Source: Halichoerus grypus (lineage: Eukaryota > Chordata > Mammalia > Carnivora > Phocidae). From it: DNA of 64,000 bases. The notes under the pieces were generated by a model that saw only the letters and a program-made list of their open reading frames with translations, searched no databases and was not told the DNA's origin. Both the position numbers and the translations under genes were made by a program. Positions 21,485 to 33,088 of this stretch are shown one piece after another; within the stretch, counting starts at the first letter, position 1, and the number at the start of each line of letters is the position of its first letter. The DNA is taken from NCBI RefSeq assembly GCF_964656455.1, contig NC_135726.1, positions 28,531,168-28,595,167 of the forward strand, read 5' to 3'.

Positions 21485-22160
21485 GATAAGTTCATTCATT
21501 CAACTGTTCTTAACTGTTTATTGAGTTATTTATGTGCCGAGTACTGTGTGAGGTGAAGGGGATACAAGAATGAACAGAATCAACCTTATCCTTCCTCTTT
21601 GGGAGTGTGCAGTCCTAGTGGGATACAAATGCTAGACAAATAATCACACATGCATGAATTATTATAACTCTTGGTAAGTGTTCTGAAGGGAAAGTAAAGG
21701 ATGTACATGGAGATTTGATTTCGATTGGAGACAGGCGGGATAGGGTGGTACAAAGAGGAGTTATCAGAGGAGGTTTCCTTAAGAGATGGTGTTCTAGCTG
21801 ATCCCTGAAGGATATGTATAGAACCTAACCAGGAACGGAGCATGAGGAAAAGTTTTCCACGCAAGCAAGAGCATATGCAAGGACACCTGGAAGGGAAGGC
21901 ATTGAGCAACGGGAGGAACTCTCCAACTTAAGCGGCAGGAGATGGGATCACACTGATAGGCAGGAGCCAGATTAGCAAAAGTTTTGCCAGCCCACAGGAA
22001 GGCATTGGAACATGATCCCGAGGACAAAGAGAAACCATTGATTCTGTTTTATTTTTAATTTACTTTTTTTTTAAAGCAGCAAAGTGACATGATCAAATTT
22101 GTATTTCAAGATCCCTTGGGTTGCATTGTGAAGAAGAGGTGAAGGGCGTTGGAGGGACCA
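21485..22160 (-). mobile_element. L2, antisense, long copy
   Basis: Starts with the inverted L2 end 'TTCATTCATTCAACTG' and 'TTTATTGAGTTATTTATGTG', passes 'GGGGATACAAGAATGAACAG' and 'AGAGGAGGTTTCCTTAAGAG', then GGAAGGCATTG and 'GACATGATCAAATTTGTATT'. About 650 bp, colinear with L2 3' sequence. Several small frames lie in it and are not genes. Confidence 0.85.
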
Positions 22161-24127
22161 GATCAGCCGGCATCCACATGAAAGATGGCAGTGTCTCAGA
22201 TGAAGGTGCCAGAAGTGGCTAATGGAGAGACAGATAGGGAAGGGAGAGTGTTTTCAGGAAGAATTGACAAGTCCTAATAAGACTGGATGGAGGTGGGGGG
22301 CTGGTGAGGAAGAGAAAGATATCAAGGATGAATTCCGGATATCTGCCTTCAAGCAGCCATTTAATACAGAAGGAAAACCCCGGAGACCAGCAAACTCAGA
22401 GGTGGAAAATAAACAAATATAAGTGAAGGAAACATCACAGTGATTACTTTAGTCTCTGACTTGCTAGGTGTTCTGGGAGAATAGGACCCCAAGTAGATGG
22501 TCAGTTCTTGCCCCCAGGAGTTTACAATGATGCTGAGCCCAGGTGTGATTACAAACATTACTTGTTATGTGCATATCAGCCAAATTACATCTGATTTCTT
22601 AATACATGCTATCCTTCACATCTCTCCTTGTGGGGGCTCTAAATGTATTCACCTCCAAGTTTCTATACCATTCAATAAATTTGATAATTAATAGAAATCG
22701 TCTGACCACTCACAAGCCCGAATGGAGATATTTATCCACACTGTTCCCTGGGTAACCACGGGGTATACGATTCTTAAGAGATATTTTAACATGTTTCTCC
22801 AGTTATTTCGATAAGTTCTTTAAAAGTGACGGGTGTATTTTTTTTTTTTTCAGAAAGTAAACAATGGCATTCGTGCCATTGTAAATCATGATGGATTTCC
22901 ATATTCTCTACCATAAAGAACTTTTTTTCTCTTAGGAAGGAAAATTAAGGTTGCTGTACCATGGGATCAGTTTCATTATCTTTAGCATACAAATGATCTC
23001 TTAAAAAGATTTTCTTCCTCTACATATGTACAGTATCAATGATATAATTTACATTGCATCCTTCATATTAACACTCTGATCCATCATCGCTAACAATGCA
23101 GGGTCTTTGTGTGAGGGGCTGTCGGACAAATGTTTTAGCTTGTGAGAAGAAAATTGTTAGCATTTGAATAGAGAATGGTACAGGAAGGATTAATAGCTTA
23201 CTTTGATGGATTAGAATGTAGGGAAATTGCTCAATATTAATATGAAAATGTTTGTGAATTGGTTGCAAGGTGCTATCAATGGAAAATGATTATGTCTCCG
23301 GGCCTTATCAGTTGAGACTTGACTCTTAGCAAAGACTTTCACACAAAAGACTGAGGAGAGGTGTGGAGGATGCCGGGCTCTGGGAGCTGGGACAAAAACC
23401 CACCATTCAACCATTGGAGTCCTCCTGTCACTCTGGCTGTCCTTTCTGTGATATCGTGTGTCTTCACGTCAACATATCTGACTATGGATTTATAACAGAA
23501 GAGAAAGGGACGTGTATTATTTCTATACTTTAGCCTTTCCATCTTTGAAAACCCAATCAGAAACAAGGCAGGGTGTCTTTGTGTAAATTATCGTCTGAGA
23601 TGGTTTTCAAGTTGGTCACAGTTGTGAGGACGGTCAACAGTTCCAAAACCATGACATGAAAATCGTCGTTGAAGAGTGGGGTCGACAAACTCAGTCAGAG
23701 AGCAAGCCTAATTTTAGAACGATGTCTGAGAGGTTTTGGGGGTGTTAAAAAGTTACACTTGCAAAATTGCTCCCCGGTACTTTGAACATATCTTAAGCCT
23801 CACTTAACCTTTGGAAATCGATTTCCTACTGAAAGTTTAAATTAAGAACACAGTGGAGACTCATAGAGCTTTGTTGTTTCTACAAAAGTCCTAGACAATA
23901 ACTCTGACCTTCTGGTGGGGTAACCCCCAGCGCCGGGCCCCCTCATCTCGCCGCCGCGCGGTAACGCTGACTTTCATTCTCACTGACTTGTCAGAATAGA
24001 AATGACAAGCCGAGCAGCTGGAAATGCTGTTCTTAAAATCAAGCCACTGCCTCTTCCAAGAATGGACGGGTGCCCTCAGGAGGGTCCTTAGAGTCTATTT
24101 TTCCCATTTAAGTTTCATATTTAATGC
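22161..24127. other. Unique sequence; conserved-looking block about 22690-23700
   Basis: No gene seen. The block has an inverted SOX-type motif pair at 22861-22882 and many ATTA-type words. A small CpG-rich patch at 23931-23968 (GCGCCGGG, CGCCGCCGCGCGG) is too short to be an island. Confidence 0.4.
22861..22882. promoter_or_regulatory. Inverted SOX-like motif pair
   Basis: ACAATGGC at 22861-22868 and its exact complement GCCATTGT at 22875-22882 form an 8-bp inverted repeat with a 6-bp loop. ACAATGG is the SOX HMG-box core, so this could be a paired site. Dimer sites usually have shorter spacing, so function is a guess. Confidence 0.35.
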
Positions 24128-24338
24128 TAGAACAGGCTTTCTTGACCTTAGCACCATTCGCAAAATAATCCTTTGTTGTGGGGGCTGCCCTGTGCATAAT
24201 AGATGCTTAGCAGCCTCTCTGGCCTCCACCCACTAGATGCCAGTAGCATCCCCCCAGTTGTGGCTACCAAAAATATCTCCAGACATTGCGATATCCCCTG
24301 GGGGGCAAACCTCCCTCCCAGCTGGGAACGACTGAGCT
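24128..24338 (-). mobile_element. MER20 (hAT-Charlie), antisense
   Basis: Inverted MER20 words in order: 'TTGTTGTGGGGGCTGCCCTG', 'CTCCACCCACTAGATGCCAG', 'CCCCCAGTTGTGGCTACCAA', 'ATCTCCAGACATTGCGATAT' and 'GCTGGGAACGACTGAGCTA'. Near full length. Confidence 0.9.
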
Positions 24339-24467
24339 AAAGAAATGGAAGGTAATCGTGAGTTGTGTAGGAATATTATTGTTGGAATGAAAACGGATAC
24401 AAAGTTAAATTATTTTCACCTTAAAAAGTGAGATTCCATGATGTTTATTTATATATTTTTTATAAAG

Positions 24468-24695
24468 TAATGATACTAACTACTATCTATTGAATGTTAG
24501 CCATTTGCCTGGCATCACATGCTTTGATATCATTTTATAGTCTTCGGGAAAATCTGAAGACTTGGGTAAAATGACTCCCATTTCACAGAGGAGGAAGCTG
24601 AGGTTTGCAGATGTGAACCACTTACCCCATATCAATCTGCAAATATGACACAAACGGGACCCAAGCCTGGGTGGCTCTGACAACTGTACCTTTCA
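24468..24695 (-). mobile_element. MIR, antisense
   Basis: Shows 'TCCCATTTCACAGAGGAGGA' with 'AGCTGAGGTTTGCAGATGTG', then 'GACCCAAGCCTGGGTGGCTC', matching inverted MIR from the 3' end to the head. Confidence 0.8.
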
Positions 24696-25569
24696 CCACT
24701 TCTGTGTGTTCCTGGTCGTGAGGTCTTCGCTACAAATACCTGTATTGTGCCCTGTACAGTCTCCCCCTTTTGATGAATCTCAGCCTCCACCTCTAGCCCC
24801 TAAAATGAGCTCTGAGACTCTGCCTCCTTCCCACACTGTCGGAGGGTCACTAGGCAATACAACGGTGGGGGTGGGTTTGGGGTTGTAAATTCCAGGGTCG
24901 ATGAGCTCTCCATGATGCCTTGCGTCTTTCCTGCGGCATTAGGCAGACATCTCTGCCTCCATAAGTAGTTGCTGCATGGGTTGACTCCTGCAAGATGCAG
25001 AAACCTGAAATAAGGGTGCTGGGAATTATCTAGAAACCTGTGGACCCCAACAATGCTTGTCCTTTCTTTATAGTCCCTGATAGGTGAGATGCCCTAAGAT
25101 GGAGACCTCATTCTATCTGGCCAGGTATCCGATGCTTTTAGTCTGGTGCTTTGGGTCACAAACCCCAGCCCCTTGCACAACGAAGTATTGAACCTTCATA
25201 AAATACATGCACATCTGCGTAAATATGCAAGCTTGCATAGATTTTCAGAGAAGCCAAAGAACCCACCAAGACCTCCCTCCCTAGATCCCAAATTAGGAAT
25301 CCATTTCTAGACTACTTTTGTGTGCTCTCCAAGAATTTTGGTCTAAGTCAGAGCAGCACCATCTTTATAACAAAAGAAACCCATATTTGGACATACTGGG
25401 ACCTAATTTATGGAAATGAGCAGGTACAGTCACCAGTGAGGGTACACCAGGGAGAGCAGGTGACATCTTCCCCTGGCCTGGCAATGTGCATTTAAGAAAG
25501 CTGACAGCTTGCAAGACCAGCCTGTAGCAGATGCGTCCCCGGCGTGCCCCTGGGATCGGAAGCTTCATT
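24696..25569. other. Unique sequence, nothing recognised
   Basis: No supported gene, RNA or repeat. Confidence 0.45.
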
Positions 25570-25722
25570 ATTGCTGTTGTCAGTGTTTGTGGAGTGCCGA
25601 CCCTGTGTGCCAGCCAGGCCTTTCCCAGGTAGAGATGTTCATTGTAACCTATTAATTCCCAGGCAAAGACAGAGTCAAGATAGAGAGCTGGCGGCTCTTA
25701 ATCCGGCTGCTGCACTTTCTGC
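25570..25722 (-). mobile_element. Possible MIR fragment, antisense
   Basis: 'GTGGAGTGCCGACCCTGTGT' with GCCAGCCAGGCC, then CTGGCGGCTCTTAATCC, resembles diverged inverted MIR. Weak. Confidence 0.4.
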
Positions 25723-25814
25723 TTTAACTCCTTATTTGTGGCGGAAGAGTGCGGACCTTTGTCCTGTCTATTGTCATCCTAGCCTGAATTCTCCCATTTC
25801 TTTTTGAATTAAAA

Positions 25815-26010
25815 ACTTTCCCCTGAAGTTATACATGTTCCTGGTTCTAAAAGAATTCAATAAGGCTCCCCCTTGCCTCCCCAGTTCCCTATTCACTCAC
25901 CCCAATCCTGCTCTCTAGAAGTGACATTCAGTTCTTTCTGATGTACATTTGGAAACTCATTTCCTTGTTTCTAAATAACATGTTTGTATGGATTTTCTTT
26001 AGTTTTAAAT
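25815..26010 (-). mobile_element. Possible L1ME-like 3' fragment, antisense
   Basis: 'CTGGTTCTAAAAGAATTCAA', then 'GGCTCCCCCTTGCCTCCCCA', then 'GCTCTCTAGAAGTGACATTC' follow the usual order of antisense L1ME 3'-UTR text. Diverged. Confidence 0.45.
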
Positions 26011-27904
26011 GTAGGTATTGTCTGTTAACTTCCTACAGTAGAATATGAAGTGTTCTGGGTCTTAATGCATTTCTCACCACTGCCCCCAACACACATGCTT
26101 GGCAACACACAGGCTCACTTCCTGTCACCTTCCTCCCAGTAGAGTTATGTTACAATTTCATTTAGTTCAATATTCAGCCTTTACCTTGTTATGTTCATAT
26201 CAATATTACCCTCAGCTGAGCCATTGATTATGATTACATTTCCTTCTTGTAGAACTTTTTGTTTTCCCTGGAGTTGCTAATAGCCTTGTTTTCTAGCTAC
26301 CTCTCAGTAATTCACTTGCAGGCTCTCTATCAAAACTATGACTCTTCTCTCACCATTTAAAAATACATCTGCTATTTGGTCAGTTTGTGATTCTTCCAGG
26401 AGATATCCCTTTTGGACTCTAGCACCACTCCATTCTCCTACTCAGTCTGGACTGACTGTCCTCTAGACTGACTTCTTGGTATCTTTCTTCAACATCATCC
26501 CAGGAATCCCTTTACTCTTTTGTTAGGTTGGATCTGTTTCCTGGAGCTATGTCCCTATCTTTTGGTGGGCATCATCTAGTAACTTCTGACTGTGGATTCA
26601 TGAGATATATATTCCTTGAGTCTGAAAATGTCTTTTTCCTAATCTCACCAACAAATGTTAAGGCTGCAAGTGATTCCTTTTCAAAACATCATAAAAATCT
26701 CTTGTAGTTTTCCCAACCTTATTGCTCCATGAGCATAACACGGAGCAACATGTTTTTGGAGTCACTGACACTTTCAGACTTTTGGGAGTACTGTGTATAC
26801 CTTCGCAATCTATCTCTCACTAACCACTCAGAATTAATAACAACCTACATTGTACAGCCCTTTATTATTTAGCAAGCATTGTCATAGTCATATCTCATTG
26901 TGGGAGGCACGTAGATATCATGAATCCTGTAGCTGGGGAAGCTGAGGCTAACTCAGGACCACACTGTTCATAAACGTCTAGGACAAAGGGTTTTGACTCC
27001 TGGTGAGTGCGAGATTGCTCAAGAAACCAACAAAGCATGTGATTATGGCACCAGATAAAATTTAAGTTTTGATGAGCTTAGCCAGAATTTTACATTAAGA
27101 AATTCTTCCAAAAAGCTATTTTTATATAAGCATATATGTTTTGTGTAAGTTTTATATTTTATAGCTTTATATGTTTTTGAACTCTATGTGGTAAGTCAGG
27201 GGAGCACCGTAATATTTTCAAGGTTTAGGAACTCTAAAAGTCTTAATCTGGTTTGTTTCAAGTTAGGTGATTTGCTCCCCCACCACTCCACCTTGATTAA
27301 ATGAAGTTAATTTCTGTAATTATGCTCCAATTCAGTCCATCCCAGGAAATTAACTTTTAGGCATTGACCAAAAATTTCCACATCATGAATGTTCTGTTGA
27401 CTAAAGAGTTTCTCTGTTGGAAAAGAAGGAAAGGGTTTTATATCCAAATCACCAAGGGAGACTTTTCAACCTATACTCTCTCTCTTTCTGATATTTTCCC
27501 CTGACCCTTATTCTACTTCTTTTTTACCAATTTAGGGATCCAGTGGAGGGGAGGGTGGAGAAAGAAAAAAATTAAAACAATAGGATTACATTGACCTTTA
27601 TCAGAGCTTATGAACTATTCCTGGTTGCCAGGCAGAGGAAATAGCAAGTACAAAGATCCTGTGGCCCTTCTGAAGCTCCCATCCCCTCAGTGCTCTGCTT
27701 TCCCAGGTAAGCACTAGCTAGTTTTTAAAAAATAATCTGATAAAGTATTCTGGATTAATGTAGCTTAAACATAGCTTGAAAACATGTTCTAGAGACTATA
27801 CCTTAATCCAAACAGGGAAGAGAAGTAGTAGAATTTCTGATATTGGCAGGCAGGGGACTTCTGTATTTTTCAATCACGGTGAAGAGCACACCTGGAGAAG
27901 CAAC
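26011..27904. other. Mostly unassigned sequence
   Basis: The 26.0-26.8 kb part resembles degraded old retroelement text (for example 'TGAGTCTGAAAATGTCTTTT' near 26619) but I cannot name it. 26848-26975 may hold an inverted MIR remnant (ATTATTTAGCAAGCATTG, then GGGGAAGCTGAGGCTAACTC). 27100-27420 is repeat-poor. No gene seen. Confidence 0.35.
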
Positions 27905-28035
27905 AAAATACAAAGGAAACAGGGCAGGATTTGAGATCAGGACACCCAGCTGGTTACCCCTGCTCTGTTCTTTCATGGTTGTGTGATTAGTCACTCCTCA
28001 CTCTAAATTGAGATAATACAAAACATACCATGCCT
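27905..28035 (+). mobile_element. Possible MIR fragment, sense
   Basis: 'GGATTTGAGATCAGGACACC', 'TGTGTGATTAGTCACTCCTC' and 'CTAAATTGAGATAATACAAA' follow MIR order loosely. Low confidence. Confidence 0.35.
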
Positions 28036-29782
28036 TAACCTGTATCTCATATGAAGAGGGTACAGCAAAGTGCTCTGTAATGAGATACAGTAAGGAAGGA
28101 AAACCTTTGCATACCATAAACATTAAAGCCATGTTAGTTTCTCACCAAGTTAATTTCATTTCCTAATATTTTCATGTCAAGATAGAGTACTTTCACGTAA
28201 TTCCCTCACAGCAGGTACACTTCTGTAACTCATATTTCCATACTTATCAGAAATAAATTTTCTTTCCTTAAATACAGCCTGCATAAAATTAAATGTATAT
28301 AAGTGCAGGTATCAGTCAGGGCTTTGGGTTGCAAACATAGAAATGGACTCTATTAGCTTAAGTAAAAAAGGGGAATTTATTCAAAGTTTATCAGAGTGCA
28401 TAGAATTGATATTCAAAATAGTAACTCACAGGACCTGGCACTGTCCAGTCAGAAGGGAGCTGGAGCAGGTACCTGGTGGCCTCCTGCTGTTCTGAGAGTT
28501 AACCCTGAGGTTTCTGGATGATTGGGGGGGGGGGGACCTGAGCAGGTTTCAAGGAAGAGGACTCACTCAGCCACAGCAGTACCAGCATGCGGATTGGGGA
28601 GCTTGGGGCTGCGGGCTCCTCACGGAAGGAACCAAAGCATTTTAACATTTTAACCACTGGCATGGGCTCGCTAAAGCAGACCCACTGAACATCAGTCCTG
28701 GTTGGAGGAGAGACCAAGAGCGCCAGGCTGGAGAAAGATTCAGAAACCCAGACAATGGGCAAGACATCTCCACCACCTTTTGTGAGACCTGTGGAGGCCA
28801 CTGTGGTCGATTCTGAACCCTACTCCTTTGCAAGGAAATTCCTAACTGTGCCCTCCTCTTCGTGCATCCAGGACACGAAATCCTGCATGGGGACAACAGG
28901 CTGGCCAAGCTAGGTGTGCACCCTGCCATGGAGTAAGTAGAGGGTGGTGTAAGACCAGTGCTGCTTCCTACTACCATACAGCGAAGGGGAATTTCTTCCA
29001 AGGAGAAACAGACTTTAGATGCTGGTGTAACCGATGTTTGCTAGAACGGGTATTGAATGTTGAGACAAAGATGCTTTCTGTAAGGTGGTCTCCCAGTCTG
29101 CTTCTCTTTCTCTCCCTCATCTGGAGAGTAACTCTGTAAACAAGCCATCATCATCACCATCATCAAAAAAAGACCTTAAAAAACCAGTAGGTGATCGATA
29201 ATGTGTTGCTCAGCCCAAGGTCACCTTGGATTTTCATCACAACTGCCATGTTTTTCTTCTCATTAAAATATTTGACAAGAATTCTTTGCATGGATGAGCA
29301 GCTCCAAGCACCCCAGCCCCACACTGTTCTCACAAAGATGTTGTACTGTCATTGTAAATAATTGTGCTGCCAAGTGAAAATCAATATCTGTGTTACACAC
29401 ACATTAACAACAAAATCTGCTGTTTGTACAGGTACAATGCCGAAGATAATGCATGATTTCTTGATGAAATAACATGTATTTTCTTCCCTTTAGGTTACTT
29501 ACAAGTGGCCTAAAAAGTAGGGTTTACATCTTTATTTATTTCTGGTTCCCTACTGCACCTGGCAAAGAGTTTTTGATCACAGTTGATGGTCGAAAACGTT
29601 CATTGGGTTGGACAACAGTGTTGGAATTGCAAGAATATGAATATACTAAGTCTAAGAAGTTGTATACAGGAGGAAGTCAAGTATAGTTGTGAGTGTTACA
29701 GGTAGGACGACCAGTTGTCCAGGTTTGCCAGGGACTGAAGGGGTAGCTAGGACACAGGACTACCAGGGACAAAACTGAAAAG
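28036..29782. other. Unassigned and unique sequence; G12 run
   Basis: 28310-28450 ('TTGCAAACATAGAAATGGAC', then TTAGCTTAAG and 'AAAAGGGGAATTTATTCAAA') looks like an unnamed old repeat; a related start may occur near 51560. A run of 12 G lies at 28524-28535. Two minus-strand frames at 28499-29001 are open for 100-119 codons but show no domain and cross the G run. 29200-29470 is repeat-poor and conserved-looking. Confidence 0.35.
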
Positions 29783-29975
29783 TCATAAGCTTGGACACCA
29801 GACAACCTAGATTGGAATCCTGGTTCCACCACTTATCAACTGCATGACTCAGTTTTTAATTTGTAAAAGGTGAATAACAACATATTTATTCCAATGGGCT
29901 TTGGAAATAAACATGTTAACATGTATAAAGTACTTAGGACCATCTTGAATCATGGTACATGCTCAGTCAATGTCA
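29783..29975 (+). mobile_element. MIR, sense
   Basis: 'CTAGATTGGAATCCTGGTTC' with CACCACTTATCAACTGCATG, then 'CTCAGTTTTTAATTTGTAAA', then AAAGTACTTAGGACC and 'GTACATGCTCAGTCAATGTC', in MIR order. Confidence 0.85.
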
Positions 29976-30096
29976 ACAAATAGTAAATTATTATAACGAT
30001 GCCTAACTATAATGTCTCCTACCAGAGCCCAGAAGATGCTTCTGTGAATATCTTTCTCAGCATTCATAAGTATTTTTAAAATATTACATGTTGTAA

Positions 30097-30313
30097 GGGA
30101 GCCTGGGTGCCTCAGTCGGTTAAAGGTCTGAGTCTTGGTTTTGGCTCTGGTCATGATCTTGAGGTCATGGGATCAAGCCCCAAGTGGGGCTCTGTGCTCA
30201 GTGTGGAGTCTGTTTCAGATTCCCTCTCTCTCTGTCCCTCTCTCTCTGTCCCTCCCCCCTGCTTGTGTGTGAACTCTCCCTCTCTCTCAAATAAATAAAA
30301 TCTTAAAAAAAAA
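30097..30313 (+). mobile_element. Can-SINE, sense, older subfamily
   Basis: GGGAGCCTGGGTGCCTCAGTC head with the older 'GAGTCTTGGTTTTGGCTC' segment and 'GTGGGGCTCTGTGCTCAGTG' middle. Target-site duplication TT(A/G)CATGTTGTAA at 30084-30096 and 30314-30326. Confidence 0.95.
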
Positions 30314-30326
30314 TTGCATGTTGTAA

Positions 30327-30554
30327 AACATAAACAGTAGAGCGTTTGTTTCAAAACAATGTTATTTTGAAACAGAACAAACTAACTTTTGCAGATATTG
30401 GCAAATAACGAGTCAAATTGGAAATCCTTTTGTATAATCACAGGATGTTATAATGTGACACAGACTGAAAAATTTGCAGATATGGGACAAAGTGTCTTGA
30501 GATGAACTATGTGATTTTACGTTTTAGACAGCTATTGTCCTGACTCGCCCCTTC

Positions 30555-30597
<43 letters not shown>

Positions 30598-31469
30598 CAA
30601 CAGGATAACACAATATTGGTTGTTTTTGTACCACAAACTTAAGGATTCCCCAAAATCATCCAGGGGAAAAGAAAAGGAAGGGCAGAAGGTGCTGGAAAAG
30701 CCTCTTCTACCTAAATAAATGCCATGGTAGCTCTGAACTCTTTGTTTTTCTCCCTCTCTCAATGGAAATGTTCCTTATCCCTAATTCCATAGACAAGCTT
30801 AAATCAACGTGTAAATATTTTGCCATCACTAGGACCTGATTTCTTCATCGAAGTAACCAGAAGTCTTTAGTCCGCATGTGAAAGAACACAGAGGCCTTAT
30901 CATCTTACACGGAAACCAGGGCATGTGCTGGAAGCTAAACCATGAAGGCATAATTGGGGTCTGTAAAGCAAGGTTTACCAGCTCCTGGAGCTAGTGCTCC
31001 CATGAGCCTCTGTGGCCCACTGATTGTTAGCCTGGACTAGCTTTTAACTGGGTCTCAGCTATGTGAGCTCAGATCATTGGGATGAAAAGAAGACATGGTC
31101 AATAATCTGGGTGTTTTGTCACTGCTGTCAAGTATGTGGGTGTTGGGGAGTGTCTGTGTGGCTGAGCTCTGACCTGTTATATAGGCTTGAATCCTTTTTC
31201 TTTTTCCTTAGACTCTAAGATCCACTCGGGATGAGTTACACTGAGAATTGTAAGGTAACGGTACTATTTCCACTCGAGGGCAAAAGATGAAGGGAAAGCA
31301 AAGACCAGTGCTGGATGCTTCAGTCAGGGAAGGAGTTGTCTAAAGAGACGATGACCTAAATCTTTAAATTCTTTAAACTATGCAAATAAAGGTGATCGCA
31401 ATCTTGCTTATGGAATCCTGAGGTGACTACAATGAAGGGATACCATCCAAGGTTGTATGGCATAGACGA
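30327..31469. other. Unique sequence
   Basis: Nothing recognised apart from the CA repeat at 30558-30595. Repeat-poor. Confidence 0.45.
30558..30595. repeat. (CA)n microsatellite
   Basis: An uninterrupted AC dinucleotide run of about 19 units, long enough to be polymorphic. Confidence 0.97.
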
Positions 31470-31653
31470 GAGTGTTGGTTCTCAAACTTGGCTGCACGTT
31501 AGAATAACCCCGGGAGGCTTTAAAAAAATCCCATTGTCCAGGCCACATCCCAGACCAACTAAATGAGAACCTCTAGAGATGGGGTCCAGGCCTCAGTAAC
31601 AGCAAAGCTCCCCAGAGGACTCCCAAGTACAACCAAGTTTGAGAACCCACTGG
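31470..31653 (+). mobile_element. MER5A (hAT-Charlie), full length
   Basis: Terminal inverted repeats are visible: GTTCTCAAACTTGGCTGCAC at the left and ACCAAGTTTGAGAACCCACTG at the right. Internal 'CAGGCCACATCCCAGACCAA', 'CTAAATGAGAACCTCTAGAG' and 'AAGCTCCCCAGAGGACTCCC' match the MER5A consensus. Non-autonomous DNA transposon. Confidence 0.92.
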
Positions 31654-31830
31654 CACAGAATGATGCTTTTCAGACCGTTGAGAGCACAAACACAGCACCT
31701 GGAGATCTTTCTGGAATGCCAATTCTAATTCGGGGGGAAAGTCTGTGGTTGGGTCTCAGATATTGCGTCTCTGACTGGCTCCCAAGTGGGGCTGATGCTG
31801 CTGGTCCAGGGACCTCACTTTGAGTAGTGA
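31654..31830 (+). mobile_element. MER5-like hAT element, degraded
   Basis: Follows directly on MER5A. 'ACCTGGAGATCTTTCTGGAA', 'AAGTGGGGCTGATGCTGCTG' and 'GTCCAGGGACCTCACTTTGA' followed by GTAG resemble a related Charlie family. The left end is poorly preserved. Confidence 0.6.
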
Positions 31831-32109
31831 GAGCATAGTGTATAGAGAAGAAAACTTGAAGGGAGGAAATCTCTGAATATTTGCTCTGGCATCTTTTAGC
31901 TGTCGGATAATCAACCGTCCCACTTTTCTAGGACTCTCCTGTTTTGGCATTTGAAAGTCCCATGTCCTGGCCAAACTGGGACCCTGCGTGTGATCATGAG
32001 ACGTCAGATAGAGCCTCTGAGCCCGGTAAGGTCAGTGTGAGAAATAATGTGTGTGCAGATGTCTGCTAATGTAACCCTGTACAGAGGAGGGGTCCAAAAA
32101 GTATTTGAT
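31831..32109. other. Unique sequence, nothing recognised
   Basis: No gene or repeat recognised. Confidence 0.4.
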
Positions 32110-33088
32110 AGTTGAGAAACAAGACAATAGTTAGCAAATTAAAATGAAGGTGAGCCGAGCACCTGGGTGGCTCAGTCATTAAGTGTCTGCCTTTGGGTCT
32201 GATCTCTGGGTCCTGGGATCGAGCCCCGCATCGGGCTCCCTGCTCAGTGGGGAGCCTGCTTCTCCCTCTCCCACTCTCCCTGCTTATGCTCTCTCTCTCT
32301 CTGTGTCAAATAAATAAATAAAATATTTTTTACAAAACTTAAATTAAATTAAAAAATGAGGGTGAGCTACCACTTCATACTCACCAGAATGGCTAATCTG
32401 AAAATGCTAATTGTATCCAGGATGTGGAGAAGTGGGACTCTCATGCACTGCGGACAGGGGTCAAATTGGTAGCACCTCGTAGAAAAAACTGTAGCAGTAT
32501 TAACTCACCCCAAGCCTACGTGCTCTCTATGGCCCAGACCTTTCCATCCTAGGTATATACCCAAGAGAAATGCATTAAACTTCGCCAAAAGATAAACATA
32601 GCAGCTTTACTTACAATAGTAAGAAGTTAGAAACAACTCAAAGGTCTGTCAGTTAACTGGCTACAGAAATTGTAGTATATTCATAAAACAGAACATAGGA
32701 ATAAAGGCCAATGAACTATTGCTATGCAGAGCAACGCGGATGAATCTCACAAACTTCATCTGAGCGAAAGAAGTTGGATACAAAAGATGTCCCGTAGAAT
32801 TTCATTTATGTAAGTTAATAAGGAATTTCACATAACTATACAAAAATTAATAAGAATTTTATTTAAATAAAATAAAATAAAAAACAGCCCAACGTACTCT
32901 ATAATATAAGAAGTCAGAATAGTGGTTTCTACTGGAAAGGTCTCGGAGGTTCTGGCAATGTCCTATGTGCTCCAGGTATTGGTTATATCAGGGTGTTCAT
33001 GTCGGGAAAATTCATCTAATGGTATAATATGATCTGTGCACATTTCTGTATAAATAGTATACTGGAATACAAAGTTTTAAAAAGACCA
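32110..33088 (+). mobile_element. LINE-1 (old L1M class) 3' end, split by a SINE
   Basis: Sense LINE-1 with ORF2-end words 'CTACCACTTCATACTCACCA' (32367) and 'TGTGGAGAAGTGGGACTCTC' (32423), ORF2/3' UTR text 'GTATATACCCAAGAGAAATG' (32554) and 'GAATAGTGGTTTCTACTGG' (32917), and a decayed end 'GGAATACAAAGTTTTAAAAA'. A Can-SINE at 32156-32352 splits it. Many stops, no product. Confidence 0.85.
32156..32352 (+). mobile_element. Can-SINE in LINE-1, sense
   Basis: Head GAGCACCTGGGTGGCTCAGTC with a short deletion where most copies have 'GGCTCAGGTCATGATC' (here GGGTCTGATC). Target-site duplication AAAATGA(A/G)GGTGAGC at 32141-32155 and 32353-32367. Confidence 0.95.

Noticed and set aside
21586..22027. 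Minus-strand frames of 77-107 codons
   Set aside because: They lie within an antisense L2 copy.
23931..23968. CpG-rich patch considered as a promoter island
   Set aside because: Only about 40 bp, far below island size, with no flanking CpG enrichment or exon.
28499..29001. Overlapping minus-strand frames (100 and 119 codons)
   Set aside because: They cross a 12-G run and possible old repeat text, and show no recognisable domain.
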